DNA of 64,000 nucleotides, from NCBI RefSeq assembly GCF_013141715.1, contig NZ_WHOA01000089.1, forward strand, positions 62,001 through 126,000, given 5' to 3'. This document shows positions 25,230-34,133 of the stretch, piece by piece. Origin of the DNA: Paenibacillus phytorum. Lineage in GTDB: Bacteria > Bacillota > Bacilli > Paenibacillales > NBRC-103111. Made by a program: the position numbers and the translations under genes. The notes beneath the pieces were generated by a model, which was given only the letters and a program-made list of their open reading frames with translations, was not told where the DNA came from and made no database searches. Each line of letters starts with the position of its first letter. The stretch's first letter is position 1.

Positions 25230-26534
25230 TTACTTTTTAAATTTGGAAAGTTTATCGCCAAAACGCTCGCCAAGTGTCATGGACAGACCTTGATTGCTCA
25301 AGGACACGTTCTCATTACCAGCAATCTCTTTTTGGTGACTTGCGCTGTTTCCGCGGTCACGATCGCCTCTTGGTTGTCTTTCTCTGTCTGGTTTAGAAGC
25401 AGACGGAGCCGCTGCACCAGCCGGAGCTTCTGGAGCTTCCTCTGTATCTTTAATGCTTAAGCTAACGCGTTTCTCAGCCGTATTGATTTCCAAGATTTTC
25501 ACTTGAACTTCTTGGCCTTCTTTCAATACTTCATGTGGAGTACCGATGTGACGGTGTGCAATTTGGGAAATATGCACAAGACCTTCAACACCAGGAGCCA
25601 CTTCAACGAATGCACCGAAAGCTGCAAGACGTTTAACTGTACCTGTTACGATATCGCCTGCTTTGAATTCACGATCCACATTGGACCAAGGACCTTCTTG
25701 CGTTGCTTTGATGCTCAAGCTGATTTTATCATTGGAAGGATCAAGCTTAAGGATTTGCACCTTCACTTTATCGCCTTCTTTGACTACATCAGAAGCTTGT
25801 TCTACATGGTGCCAAGCTAACTCGGAGATGTGTACAAGACCGTCGATACCGCCGATATCAATAAACGCACCGAATTGTGTCAAGCGTTGAACAGTACCTT
25901 CTAGTACTTGACCCACTTGAAGACCCTCGATGATTTTCTTTTTGTTAGCTTCGAATTCTTCATCTAGAACATCTTTTTGAGACAAGATCACTTTGTTTTT
26001 CTCGCGATCGATTTCTTTCACACGAAGACGCAATGTGCGGCCTTTGTAAGAGGAGAAATCTTCAACGAATTGACGCTCAACCATGGAAGCAGGTACGAAA
26101 CCACGTACGCCGATATCCACAACAAGTCCGCCTTTTACAACTTCAGCTACAGTAGCTTCAATGATTTCTTTGCTATCCAACTGACCTTGTAGTGACTCCC
26201 ATACTTTGCTGTTGTCAACAACACGTTTGGAAAGAACCAATGTTTCTTTCGCATCATTGATTGAAACAACTTTCAATTCAACTTCTTGTCCAAGTAGTGT
26301 TGCTTCTGCATCGGAAGAAAGCTCACGAACTGGGATAACACCATCGTATTTGTAACCGATATCCACGAAGGCTTGATCTGCGTCTACCTTAACGATTTTA
26401 CCTTTAACGGTAGCGCCTTTCTTCAGCACAGCAACGTTGTTAAGAGCGTGCTCAGCTTCTGCTTGCGATACGGCTGTTTCTTGTGCTTCTTGTACTTCTT
26501 GCGTTTGATCTTCAACTTTTACTTCATCTGACAT
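25230..26534 (-). CDS. ypfD: 30S ribosomal protein S1-like (YpfD type)
   Basis: A 434-residue RNA-binding protein with four S1 domains starting near residues 33, 118, 203 and 290; the last two share the GTVxRLxxFGAFVxxxxGxxGLVHIS pattern. An acidic N-terminus and a basic Arg/Asp tail (RERQPRGDRDRG) flank the domains. Firmicute YpfD is shorter than E. coli S1 (six domains) and is not essential in B. subtilis. GAGGAGGG precedes ATG. Confidence 0.93.
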   Translation of the reverse strand: MSDEVKVEDQTQEVQEAQETAVSQAEAEHALNNVAVLKKGATVKGKIVKVDADQAFVDIGYKYDGVIPVRELSSDAEATLLGQEVELKVVSINDAKETLVLSKRVVDNSKVWESLQGQLDSKEIIEATVAEVVKGGLVVDIGVRGFVPASMVERQFVEDFSSYKGRTLRLRVKEIDREKNKVILSQKDVLDEEFEANKKKIIEGLQVGQVLEGTVQRLTQFGAFIDIGGIDGLVHISELAWHHVEQASDVVKEGDKVKVQILKLDPSNDKISLSIKATQEGPWSNVDREFKAGDIVTGTVKRLAAFGAFVEVAPGVEGLVHISQIAHRHIGTPHEVLKEGQEVQVKILEINTAEKRVSLSIKDTEEAPEAPAGAAAPSASKPDRERQPRGDRDRGNSASHQKEIAGNENVSLSNQGLSMTLGERFGDKLSKFKK

Positions 26535-26685
26535 GGGATTACCCTCCTCTAATTACAACCAACAATAAATAATTTATAAGTCACAAAGCAGTATTGTAAG
26601 CTTCTACTCTGTTTCAAACAAAACAATAACTTCCATTCGCTTTACAGATAGTATAATTCCAAGCTTTCGATTCCATACATTCTTG

Positions 26686-27267
26686 TTAACCTTTGCTATA
26701 AGCAGTATGTAATCGGCGAATTTCTTTCATAATAGCTTCCGTTGCCTGCTCCAAATCCTCGGAGCTTGCACCAGCAAATGGGCTTAGGTCAAGCGGCTTT
26801 CCATACACAATCGTCATGCGGCGGAATAAGGAATAATTGCCTATAATAGCCACAGGAACTACGGCAGCTCCAGATTTCAATGCAAGACTGGCTGCGCCCT
26901 TCTTGCCCATCCCCCCGGCGTTGTTCCGTGATCCTTCTGGGAAAACACCCAACATGTTACCATCGCGAAGCAATTGTACCGCGAGACGGATCGATTCTCT
27001 GCTAACACCACCGCGTTTCACAGGGAAAGCACCGACTCTAGAAATGATGGAACCCAACACAGGGATATCAAACAGCTCGGCCTTCGCCATGAAATGAACC
27101 ATACGCTTAAGCGGAGTTCCTAACAATGGCGGATCCAATAAGCTGGTATGATTTCCGCAAAGTACGACTGCTCCATGTGTAGGGACATTCTCCATACCTA
27201 GGGCTCGCAAACGGAAAAACAAGATAAACATAAAACGAAATAAGGCCCTGCCGATGCGATAAAGCAT
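26686..27267 (-). CDS. plsC: 1-acyl-sn-glycerol-3-phosphate acyltransferase
   Basis: PlsC acylates lysophosphatidate to phosphatidate. The 193-residue protein has the NHTSLLDP (NHxxxxD) catalytic motif, FPVKRGGVSRES and FPEGSRN, and an N-terminal membrane helix. ATG 27267 follows GGAGG and lies one base after the cmk stop; the frame to 27321 overlaps cmk. With plsY and gpsA in the window it completes phosphatidate synthesis. Confidence 0.95.
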   Translation of the reverse strand: MLYRIGRALFRFMFILFFRLRALGMENVPTHGAVVLCGNHTSLLDPPLLGTPLKRMVHFMAKAELFDIPVLGSIISRVGAFPVKRGGVSRESIRLAVQLLRDGNMLGVFPEGSRNNAGGMGKKGAASLALKSGAAVVPVAIIGNYSLFRRMTIVYGKPLDLSPFAGASSEDLEQATEAIMKEIRRLHTAYSKG

Positions 27268-27268
27268 C

Positions 27269-27952
27269 TTATTTGCCACCTCCGACTTTGTCTTTGCAAA
27301 GCCCAAGGATTTCGTCCACAACTTCCTCGATGGTCATTGAAGTACTGTCCATTAAAACAGCATCATGAGCTCGTCTTAGCGGTGAAATCTCTCTATCCTG
27401 ATCCAGTTGATCGCGACGAGCGATGTCCTGTTCGAGTTCGGAGAGCGTTAGGGTGCAAGTCCCGCTGTTTTGCATCTCTTTGAATCGACGCTCTGCTCTT
27501 TCCTTTACGCTAGCTGTCAGAAAAACTTTGATTTCAGCATCTGGCATAACATGAGTACCGATGTCGCGGCCATCCATGACTACGCCTTTGGATATAGCCA
27601 TTTGCTTCTGAAGTGTAACCAGGAGCTGGCGTATAGCTCCGTAGCTAGCGATTTGGGAGACATGATCCGTTATGGCAGTCGTACGGATTTCTTTGGTCAC
27701 ATCGACGCCATCTACGATAACCTGTTGTCCTTCTTCGCGAGGAATGAGCTCAATCTGCATGCGATTCGCCAAGGCAGCCACTTCTTGTTCTTGATCAGGT
27801 AGCAGCCCTTCTTGCTGTACTTTCCAGGTTACTGCCCGATACATGGCTCCTGTATCCACGTAAACGAATCCAAGTGCACCAGCAACTAGCCGTGCAATGG
27901 TGCTTTTACCGGCTCCAGCAGGACCATCTATGGCAATATTGAACTTTTCCAA
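27269..27952 (-). CDS. cmk: cytidylate kinase
   Basis: Cmk phosphorylates CMP and dCMP. P-loop GPAGAGKSTIARLVA near residue 10, VDTGAMYRAVTW, VVMDGRDIGTHVMPDAE (CMP site) and ARRDQLDQDRE-ISPLRRAHDA are family motifs; 227 residues is normal. TTG start nine bases after GGAGG. Order cmk-plsC-S1 protein is as expected in Firmicutes. Confidence 0.97.
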   Translation of the reverse strand: MEKFNIAIDGPAGAGKSTIARLVAGALGFVYVDTGAMYRAVTWKVQQEGLLPDQEQEVAALANRMQIELIPREEGQQVIVDGVDVTKEIRTTAITDHVSQIASYGAIRQLLVTLQKQMAISKGVVMDGRDIGTHVMPDAEIKVFLTASVKERAERRFKEMQNSGTCTLTLSELEQDIARRDQLDQDREISPLRRAHDAVLMDSTSMTIEEVVDEILGLCKDKVGGGK

Positions 27953-27993
27953 GCTGCTGTTCCTCCTAACAATACCTCACAGTACCTTACGAA

Positions 27994-28018
27994 CAAAAAA
28001 GCAGGCACTGCCTGCTAA
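27994..28018 (-). terminator. terminator between ypfB and cmk
   Basis: Sense AGCAGGCAGTGCCTGCT followed by TTTTTG: an almost loop-free palindrome downstream of ypfB. Confidence 0.75.
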
Positions 28019-28091
28019 TTAATTGAAATTATAGCACATTAAATAGGCATATGCAAAACATGGACGTATATTGGATTGCGTTTAGATGTGG

Positions 28092-28316
28092 CTAAGAGCG
28101 CTCTCCATTCCCATTTTGAGGCCATACATAGGGCTTTCCCTCTAGTGGTTCAACACGGGTAAAATGCTTACGTATGTAGGGAATTTGAAGCATCGCTTGA
28201 ACACAAATAAGTAAAACGAAAAATACGAGCGTTGTCCGAATGATCACCTTCTCTACCTTCGCAGAAAAGAGGATAAACAGCTGCTCGTATGACTTTTGCT
28301 CCTGATCTCTTGACAT
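28092..28316 (-). CDS. ypfB: YpfB-like small membrane protein
   Basis: A 74-residue protein with one hydrophobic span (VIIRTTLVFFVLLICVQAML, about residues 24-43), basic stretch after it and a short outer tail. It resembles YpfB (DUF5359), the gene at this place in B. subtilis. Start ATG 28316 suits the GGTGGGG site; the GTG at 28328 does not. Function unknown. Confidence 0.7.
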   Translation of the reverse strand: MSRDQEQKSYEQLFILFSAKVEKVIIRTTLVFFVLLICVQAMLQIPYIRKHFTRVEPLEGKPYVWPQNGNGERS

Positions 28317-28385
28317 GAGATGCCCCACCTGCTCACATTGACATATTGCTTGGTAGTATGCCCATGCAGGTGAAATCTCATGCGT

Positions 28386-29039
28386 TTATCGCTTACGGAA
28401 ATCCATTTGTCGCTCGAAGCAAAAGCGAATTAATTTCTGACGTTCACGATCGGCTATATCAATAAATCTAATCATTGCCAATTGCTTGCCAGTCTCGAGC
28501 TGTTTAACGCGGACAACCTCGCCAGTAAACGGAATATGCTCAATATTACCATTCTTGTAGGGTACAAGTACCCAACAAGAAATACTGGCATTCATTCCGA
28601 TTGGGATATGTCCCTCACAGATAAACGAAATCCCGCCACCGCCGACATCTTCTGTCACGCCAATGAATTGAATTTGATCTGACAATTTAACGGCAATTTC
28701 AAGTTCAGCCAGAACCCTTAGAAAACTTCTCCGTTGAACTTGCGTAATGGCTTCTGGCTCTGGTTTACGCAGTTCCACTAAGCGAATCACATCATCTCTG
28801 AAGCCTGTAACCGAAGTTGTGAAATAGTGTTTTACTCCACCTTGACCTAAATAGAATGTGCTTAACTCATCACCTTGATAAAGCTTCTTGAGTCGGCCTG
28901 TTTTCTCATTCAGAGGGATCTCAATGGCAATCACACTATCCGTAACGTCAGCTATTCGCGACTTGTACTCAATTTTGGACTCTTCATCGTCGATGCTATT
29001 CACTTGCATATGTAATATCTGGTTGACTTTAGGAAGCAA
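28386..29039 (-). CDS. ypfA: YpfA-like PilZ flagellar brake protein
   Basis: The 217-residue protein has an N-terminal YcgR-type domain (to about 95) and a PilZ domain with RxxxR (RSFLR) and DVGGGG, where the usual (D/N)xSxxG Ser is Gly. PilZ proteins bind cyclic di-GMP; B. subtilis YpfA (MotI/DgrA) slows the flagellar motor. I choose TTG 29039, eight bases after GGAGG; the frame opening GTG at 29048 overlaps that site. It lies beside ypeB as in B. subtilis. Confidence 0.87.
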   Translation of the reverse strand: MLPKVNQILHMQVNSIDDEESKIEYKSRIADVTDSVIAIEIPLNEKTGRLKKLYQGDELSTFYLGQGGVKHYFTTSVTGFRDDVIRLVELRKPEPEAITQVQRRSFLRVLAELEIAVKLSDQIQFIGVTEDVGGGGISFICEGHIPIGMNASISCWVLVPYKNGNIEHIPFTGEVVRVKQLETGKQLAMIRFIDIADRERQKLIRFCFERQMDFRKR

Positions 29040-29101
29040 TTTCTGCACCTCCGAGACGTAATATATTTTAATTATACCAATGACCTATTAATTATGATAG
29101 C

Positions 29102-29136
29102 AAAAAAAAAGAAGCTAGGATTGAACCTGCTTCTTC
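29102..29136 (-). terminator. terminator downstream of ypeB
   Basis: Sense AAGAAGCAGG...CCTAGCTTCTT followed by a run of T, 8 bases after the stop. Confidence 0.85.
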
Positions 29137-29143
29137 TCTATGA

Positions 29144-30517
29144 TTATTTCTTTACTTCAGCTGCTGCTTCTGCTTGTTCGGGGCGAATGGTCTCAATTTT
29201 CTCTTCCATCCCATTCTCACTATTCATATAAACACGATAAAGATTGTTATTCATCTTCCCGATAAATTCATGGCAAAGCACTTCTTCGTCTAATTCATTT
29301 TTGATAATCGCCAAAGACTCGCCAGTCACTTCCATTTTCGGGCTAAGCTGCTTACGCGCTTCGGCTGCAGTCATTTTGGGCTGACCAACCGTTCGCTGTT
29401 TTTGACCATATATATAGTCCGTTGCCTGCACGCCAATGACTTCAAGCGTGTCCAAAGCTACTTTAACACTAACCTGTTGGGGATAAATCGTAACATCCTT
29501 TTCTCGCTTAGCGAAAATAATGTTAGCGATATTTTGATATTGATCATAGCTAACAGCGCTCATATCTTTATATTCATGTTGATCTAAGAACTCATTAGCA
29601 ATATCTCGCGCATGTCTAAGATCAAACTTGGATTCTTTTACGGTTCGCGGTTTCATAAAATAAATGAGATGACCGCCTTTTTTTGTAAAATCCATCTGAA
29701 TATCATTTTCACTGCCATCACCGCCTGGAACTACAACACTAAAGCTTTGAAATTCTGGCGCACTGCCACCATTCTCAACTACTTTCATATTCGTTGTATC
29801 ATTTACTCCCAGAAACTGCGCTGCTTTTTGTTTAATTTGATCAGCCGTCATATCGTTCCCTGACAAGGCGCTAACATCATTTTTGGAAAAAATACTTAAA
29901 TTCCCAGGCCCCCAGTTTAGTTCCTCATAGGCTCCAACTTTTTTGTCAACGGTAGAAAAGCCATCAATGATCGCATTATCATGGGGTTCATTTTTAGAAG
30001 CTAGGGCGACCTCGACGTCCATCCATCGCAAGTTTTTGGACAACACCTTCTCCTGAACACCGCGTATTTCCTTCGTTATCTCGGAGGAATGATCGTAAAG
30101 AGCGTTCAACGTTTTTATTTCTTGCTCATTAAGAGGCTGCTTCGTCATGTCACGTACGGACATTCGGTATGAGAAATTAGCCATATTAGCTAAGAAATCT
30201 TCCGTTTTATTGAATGGAAGCAGTGTTAGCGGGAGCTGTGTAATATCGCTTTGCGCTTGGCTCGTTAGCCGCCACACATTCACCAGTCCCTTCCGGTAAG
30301 AAGGCTCCGAAGTTGCGTTAACAGCCAATGTATTACCAAGCTCTGTATGAAGCTTATCCACATGGAAAGAAAGATCATGGAACGCACGTTGATATTGATT
30401 CTCTGCTTTGATCAAGATCGTATTCTTCTCCTGGTGTTCCAAGTATCCCCACACTGAAGCACCTATCAAGGCAATCAAGAGGAATGGAAACATGACTATA
30501 CTTAATCTTTTATACAC
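29144..30517 (-). CDS. ypeB: germination protein YpeB
   Basis: YpeB is a spore inner-membrane protein that stabilises the cortex-lytic enzyme SleB. The 457-residue protein has an N-terminal anchor (VMFPFLLIALIGASVWGYL), a helical domain and C-terminal PepSY-like repeats (YDQYQNIANIIFAKREKDVTIYP-type region; AAEARKQLSP). GTG start after AGGAG. In B. subtilis sleB is directly upstream in one operon; here that place holds a zinc ribbon and prsW, so sleB must be elsewhere or replaced. Confidence 0.93.
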   Translation of the reverse strand: MYKRLSIVMFPFLLIALIGASVWGYLEHQEKNTILIKAENQYQRAFHDLSFHVDKLHTELGNTLAVNATSEPSYRKGLVNVWRLTSQAQSDITQLPLTLLPFNKTEDFLANMANFSYRMSVRDMTKQPLNEQEIKTLNALYDHSSEITKEIRGVQEKVLSKNLRWMDVEVALASKNEPHDNAIIDGFSTVDKKVGAYEELNWGPGNLSIFSKNDVSALSGNDMTADQIKQKAAQFLGVNDTTNMKVVENGGSAPEFQSFSVVVPGGDGSENDIQMDFTKKGGHLIYFMKPRTVKESKFDLRHARDIANEFLDQHEYKDMSAVSYDQYQNIANIIFAKREKDVTIYPQQVSVKVALDTLEVIGVQATDYIYGQKQRTVGQPKMTAAEARKQLSPKMEVTGESLAIIKNELDEEVLCHEFIGKMNNNLYRVYMNSENGMEEKIETIRPEQAEAAAEVKK

Positions 30518-30591
30518 GCGACTGCTCCTTTCGTACCCAAACTTGCGCTTAGTTTTTACGTGGGGAGACAGGTTTATACAAGATTGACAAC

Positions 30592-30624
30592 AAAAAGAGG
30601 CCGATTCTTAAAAGAATGGCCTCA
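30592..30624 (-). terminator. terminator after the zinc-ribbon gene
   Basis: Sense GAGGCCATTCTTTTAAGAATCGGCCTC followed by TTTTTG. It isolates the small gene from ypeB. Confidence 0.88.
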
Positions 30625-30626
30625 CG

Positions 30627-30782
30627 CTAATCTTCGGTCTCTACTTCAAAGTCTTGTTCATTGCTACAAATACACTGACGGAATCCCGTTTCAATTTTCC
30701 CTTTTTCTTTCTTGCCCTTCAGCACAAACTTTTCGCCGCATAACCGGCAGCGGATCTTTACTTTGACTCTTGTCGTGGACAT
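30627..30782 (-). CDS. small zinc-ribbon-like protein
   Basis: A 51-residue ORF from ATG 30782, preceded by GGGAGGG. It has C12, C15 (CRLC) and C37, C39 (CIC) around a Lys-rich middle (LKGKKEKGK). Two cysteine pairs on strands suggest a zinc ribbon that may bind nucleic acid or protein. Function unknown. It fills the sleB position between ypeB and prsW and has its own terminator. Confidence 0.7.
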   Translation of the reverse strand: MSTTRVKVKIRCRLCGEKFVLKGKKEKGKIETGFRQCICSNEQDFEVETED

Positions 30783-30851
30783 GTACACCCTCCCGGTAGT
30801 TCCGGGCTTACAGCCAGGAATCGCCATCTATACTGTCCATTATGACCTATT

Positions 30852-31547
30852 TTAGCTCACTTTAATCTTCTCATCTGCTCTCACGATGCGTAGTGGGGAA
30901 TGAGCATTGGCACGGTCAACCCGCCAAATCGTGCGGATCCAGAGAAAAGACATGACTGGAATCATGATCCAAACCCAGTTCGTTTTGAAAATAAGCAAAA
31001 TATAATCAAACAATCCATGCCACAAAATAGGCAGCAGCAAGGATATCCATAGATACCTTTGCGCTTTGTGTGGAATGAATTTAGCCTTACCCAAATAGTA
31101 GCCCATCATGACACCGAACAAAGCATGCGCTGAAACAGGCAGCAGAGCGCGAATCATTAGCGCAGAGAAAGACGACGCATTAAGGAAAGCATAGATGATA
31201 TTTTCCAAAGTCGCATAACCTAAGCTTACTGCCACTGCATACACAATTCCGTCATAGGGTTCATCAAAGGCTTCATGCCTAAAGATTAAATGATAGAGGA
31301 TGAACCATTTCAGAAACTCTTCAACGCCACCAGATAGGAAAAAGGCTGAGAAAAATGTACCCTTTCCAAACTCTTCAATCAACGCATTCTGCAGTACCAT
31401 CGTAGGGTATACAAGCAGAACACCGAACAAGAACATTCGGATAACTAAATGAATCGGTTCCGTTTCATATCGGTCCTTCAAATAAAAGTACGTTAGCAAT
31501 GAGAGACCTGGTGCTATGGCTGCCATAATAATTGGCAGAATTTGCAA
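30852..31547 (-). CDS. prsW: intramembrane glutamic protease PrsW
   Basis: PrsW starts cleavage of the anti-sigma factor RsiW in B. subtilis. The 231-residue protein has EEFLKWF (catalytic Glu pair), ATLENIIY, LLPVSAHALFGVMMG and LWHGLFDYIL, with conserved Glu and His in membrane segments. I start at TTG 31547, six bases after GGGGGAG, which gives the expected N-terminus LQILPIIMAAIAPG; upstream ATGs lack sites. sigW and rsiW are not in the window. Confidence 0.93.
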   Translation of the reverse strand: MQILPIIMAAIAPGLSLLTYFYLKDRYETEPIHLVIRMFLFGVLLVYPTMVLQNALIEEFGKGTFFSAFFLSGGVEEFLKWFILYHLIFRHEAFDEPYDGIVYAVAVSLGYATLENIIYAFLNASSFSALMIRALLPVSAHALFGVMMGYYLGKAKFIPHKAQRYLWISLLLPILWHGLFDYILLIFKTNWVWIMIPVMSFLWIRTIWRVDRANAHSPLRIVRADEKIKVS

Positions 31548-31645
31548 ATGCAGCTCCCCCTTTTCATTCAATACCATGTAGAACCACAAAGCGATTCCAT
31601 GCTTAATATTAACATTATAGCATTTTCAAATGACTTTTCTATGTC

Positions 31646-33148
31646 TTATTCGGTGAACAACGCACGATCATTATGGAAAATGAGAGGGATATTCCCTGTT
31701 GTGCCATTTCGATTCTTCTTCAAAACAAGCGATATAGACTGCTGTTGATCCTCTTCTGTTTCATTAGGCTGCATAATCATGACCACATCTGCTGAAGCTT
31801 GCACATTGTCAGGCACGTTATCTTGGCCAAGCTCTAAAGCAGTAGCAGCGATAATCGGGCAATTCCATTCTCTGGACCATTGTTTAAGCGTATAGGCGAT
31901 TGCAGCCTGCTGCTGTTCCCAGGTTAGCGGTGTTACCCCTTTAGCTGCAGGAATACGCTGCAAATGATCAATGAAAATTACGGGCTCTTTTCCGACCACA
32001 ACCGCAATCCGTTCAATTGAAGCGGCTACTTGATCGAGCGTTGTATCCATCGTACACTCAAGCATCCAAAGCATTTTACTTATTTTTACGTACTGCTTGT
32101 TAGCCTCTGCTACCTGCTCGGGCTCAACTTTGCCCCCGAGTACTTTCTGAGGAGCTATCCCAATAATCCTTGCAATGCTGCGTGCCCATAGTTCGAAATT
32201 CGTCATATCCCATGACACAAAAATAACCGGATTCTGCTGAAAAGCAAGTTCATCAGCTATTTGCTTAAGCAGCATGCTCTTGCCAATGGAGCCTGAACCT
32301 GCTAGTAAATACAAACCATTTCCAAAGCCGCCGAAAAGTAAATGGTCCAGCTTAGCAAAGCCAGTGCGGATACTAGCAACTTGACCGCGGAACCGTTTCA
32401 TATATTCTTCTAAATAAACGGTGCTATTTTTGATATCTGGAGCTACAGGGGCTAGCCTTGTTTCCTCAACGGTTTGATTTACTAGTGCAAGAAAAGTTTC
32501 AACCGGATTCTGAGCTCTAATGAACAAATCGTTAATATCCCGAATGGTTTCGGGCAAATTAATAATATACGTCTCATTGCCCTGTTCCCTTAGTAAGGCT
32601 TCTATACGTGTAGAATCCCTTCTTCCGGCCTCATCATTCCCCATGCAAATATAAACCCGTTTACCAGCAAATAATGACATATGTTGTTCTTTAAACATAC
32701 CGTTATCTGGTACACAAACAGCTGGCATCTTGGCTTGAGTTAACGTTAGGACATCGAAAATCCCGTTGCAAAGAACAACTTCATCTGAATCTTCAAGTGC
32801 GGAATAATTAAATAGATACTGATCTAAACCGTACAAGGGTTTATATTTGGGTTCTCTATTGTCTATCGAGCGTCCGATTAAGTCGACAATTTCGCCGTCG
32901 TAGTTCCGAATAGGCACAATAACTCTATGCTCGAAGTAATCACCTAGCTGATTCTGATTTACATAGAATCCTATCTTGCCAATTTCAAAGCCGATGCGGT
33001 ACTGTATAACCGTTTCTTCCGTTATCCCTCTTTTTTGTAAATAAAAATAAGCCTCCTCGCGGAGCTGTTTTTGGTAATAGGCCAATAACCCGTCCAAATC
33101 AACAGCAGCCAGAGCAGGCGCCAGTCGTTTGCGATCTATGCTAGTCAT
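31646..33148 (-). CDS. primase-helicase fusion with degenerate Toprim domain
   Basis: The 500-residue protein joins a DnaG-like Toprim segment (about 50-210) to a DnaB/RecA-type helicase domain (about 260-500), the order of T7 gp4 and mitochondrial Twinkle. Helicase motifs are intact: Walker A GSGSIGKS (284-291), Walker B VIFIDHLQ (390-397). No zinc-binding domain precedes the Toprim. Toprim catalytic positions are altered: the usual EG..D reads CNGIFD (N128 for Glu), and the usual DxD reads MGND (G170 for the first Asp). Primase activity is therefore doubtful. ATG follows GGGGG. It lies between prsW and mecA with no phage genes around. Confidence 0.85.
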   Translation of the reverse strand: MTSIDRKRLAPALAAVDLDGLLAYYQKQLREEAYFYLQKRGITEETVIQYRIGFEIGKIGFYVNQNQLGDYFEHRVIVPIRNYDGEIVDLIGRSIDNREPKYKPLYGLDQYLFNYSALEDSDEVVLCNGIFDVLTLTQAKMPAVCVPDNGMFKEQHMSLFAGKRVYICMGNDEAGRRDSTRIEALLREQGNETYIINLPETIRDINDLFIRAQNPVETFLALVNQTVEETRLAPVAPDIKNSTVYLEEYMKRFRGQVASIRTGFAKLDHLLFGGFGNGLYLLAGSGSIGKSMLLKQIADELAFQQNPVIFVSWDMTNFELWARSIARIIGIAPQKVLGGKVEPEQVAEANKQYVKISKMLWMLECTMDTTLDQVAASIERIAVVVGKEPVIFIDHLQRIPAAKGVTPLTWEQQQAAIAYTLKQWSREWNCPIIAATALELGQDNVPDNVQASADVVMIMQPNETEEDQQQSISLVLKKNRNGTTGNIPLIFHNDRALFTE

Positions 33149-33202
33149 CTAGGTGTCCCCCATTATCTCTTCGCTAGGTTGATAAATGATCACGATTAAC
33201 CA

Positions 33203-33249
33203 ACAAAACAAGCATCCACAAAAACAATCGTTTTTGAAAATGCTTGTTT
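33203..33249 (-). terminator. terminator downstream of mecA
   Basis: Sense AACAAGCAT, then CAAAAACGATTGTTTTTG, then ATGCTTGTTTTGTT: a two-level stem after the mecA stop. Confidence 0.75.
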
Positions 33250-33280
33250 CATTCTACATCAAAAAGTAAGGAGGATGACC

Positions 33281-33886
33281 TTATTTGAAATGACGGCAGA
33301 GCACCTTAACTGCATCGTCTGCAATGATTGTCTTCCCATACTCTTCAAGCACAGCTTGTGTAACGGAAGCGGCTTCGCCGAATTCAGATAAGACAGCAAT
33401 TAACGCCTGGTATTTCGTTTCTTCGAGGTCAACTGGCTCGAGTTGTAAAATATATTTCCCTTTGTATGAATAAAGGGTACCGCCTTCCATGAGAAGGGGA
33501 TTAATTACTTTGGATACACGCACTAGGTCTTCAAAATCACGGAAAGCATAGGAGACTAAATCGCTTTGTTCAAGCGTTACTTCCATTTCATACACTTCTT
33601 CAGCTTCGTGATCGTCATATGCATCTGAGTTTGCATACAAATCAAGCTTACCTCTGGTCACAATAACAACCATTCCTTGTGCTGGAAGTGCAAACACCTC
33701 AACAGCAAGCGGGCCGGACGGGTCAAATCCGAGCTCTGAATAGGCTTGATCCATCATTTCACTAAATAATTCGTGTACTTTGGGAATTTCTCTCCACATG
33801 TCGTCCTTTTGAATACCGCGTTCAGTTAAGTCATCGAATGTTAGGAAAATCCGTATCTTATCCTGACTTAAGCGTTCTATTTTCAT
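33281..33886 (-). CDS. mecA: adaptor protein MecA
   Basis: MecA delivers substrates such as ComK to ClpCP. The 201-residue protein has the N-terminal target-binding part MKIERLSQDKIRIFLTFDDL and the C-terminal ClpC-binding part (SYAFRDFEDLVRVSKVI, LYSYKGKYILQLEPVD). An acidic linker (DDHEAEEVYEMEV) joins them. Start ATG 33886 follows AAAGGAGGATCC; the frame to 34027 is chance. A hairpin repeat precedes the ribosome site. Confidence 0.96.
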   Translation of the reverse strand: MKIERLSQDKIRIFLTFDDLTERGIQKDDMWREIPKVHELFSEMMDQAYSELGFDPSGPLAVEVFALPAQGMVVIVTRGKLDLYANSDAYDDHEAEEVYEMEVTLEQSDLVSYAFRDFEDLVRVSKVINPLLMEGGTLYSYKGKYILQLEPVDLEETKYQALIAVLSEFGEAASVTQAVLEEYGKTIIADDAVKVLCRHFK

Positions 33887-33899
33887 GATAGGATCCTCC

Positions 33900-33940
33900 T
33901 TTGAGCTTTCCGACTGGAAAGCTTGCATCGAAAGCATGGT
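33900..33940 (-). repeat. hairpin-repeat unit upstream of mecA
   Basis: Sense CATGCTTTCGATGCA, AGCTTTCC-AGTC-GGAAAGCT, CAAAGGAGG. The stem sequence differs wholly from the common GTTTTGC/GCAAAAC form, yet pairing is kept. Confidence 0.7.
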
Positions 33941-34077
33941 CATCTTATTAAAACAGAATATGATAAAAAAACAAAAAGGTGAACCTTTGAGAACGAAAAT
34001 GGACATGCATCTTGCTTTCGTTTTCACCTATCATGTTAACATTAATTGCGTGCAATTGCACGCGCAAGTTATGTATA

Positions 34078-34122
34078 AAAAGAAAAGCACAGCCTGCACC
34101 TTGGGTAGGCCAGACTGTGCTT
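34078..34122 (-). terminator. terminator downstream of the 34134 gene
   Basis: Sense AAGCACAGTCTGGCCTACCC, AAGG loop, TGCAGGCTGTGCTT, TTCTTTTT. Stem with an internal mismatch. Confidence 0.75.
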
Positions 34123-34133
34123 AATACTTATGT

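Noticed and set aside
31646..33148. Prophage remnant around the primase-helicase gene
   Set aside because: Neighbours prsW and mecA are housekeeping genes; no integrase, structural gene or attachment repeat was seen.
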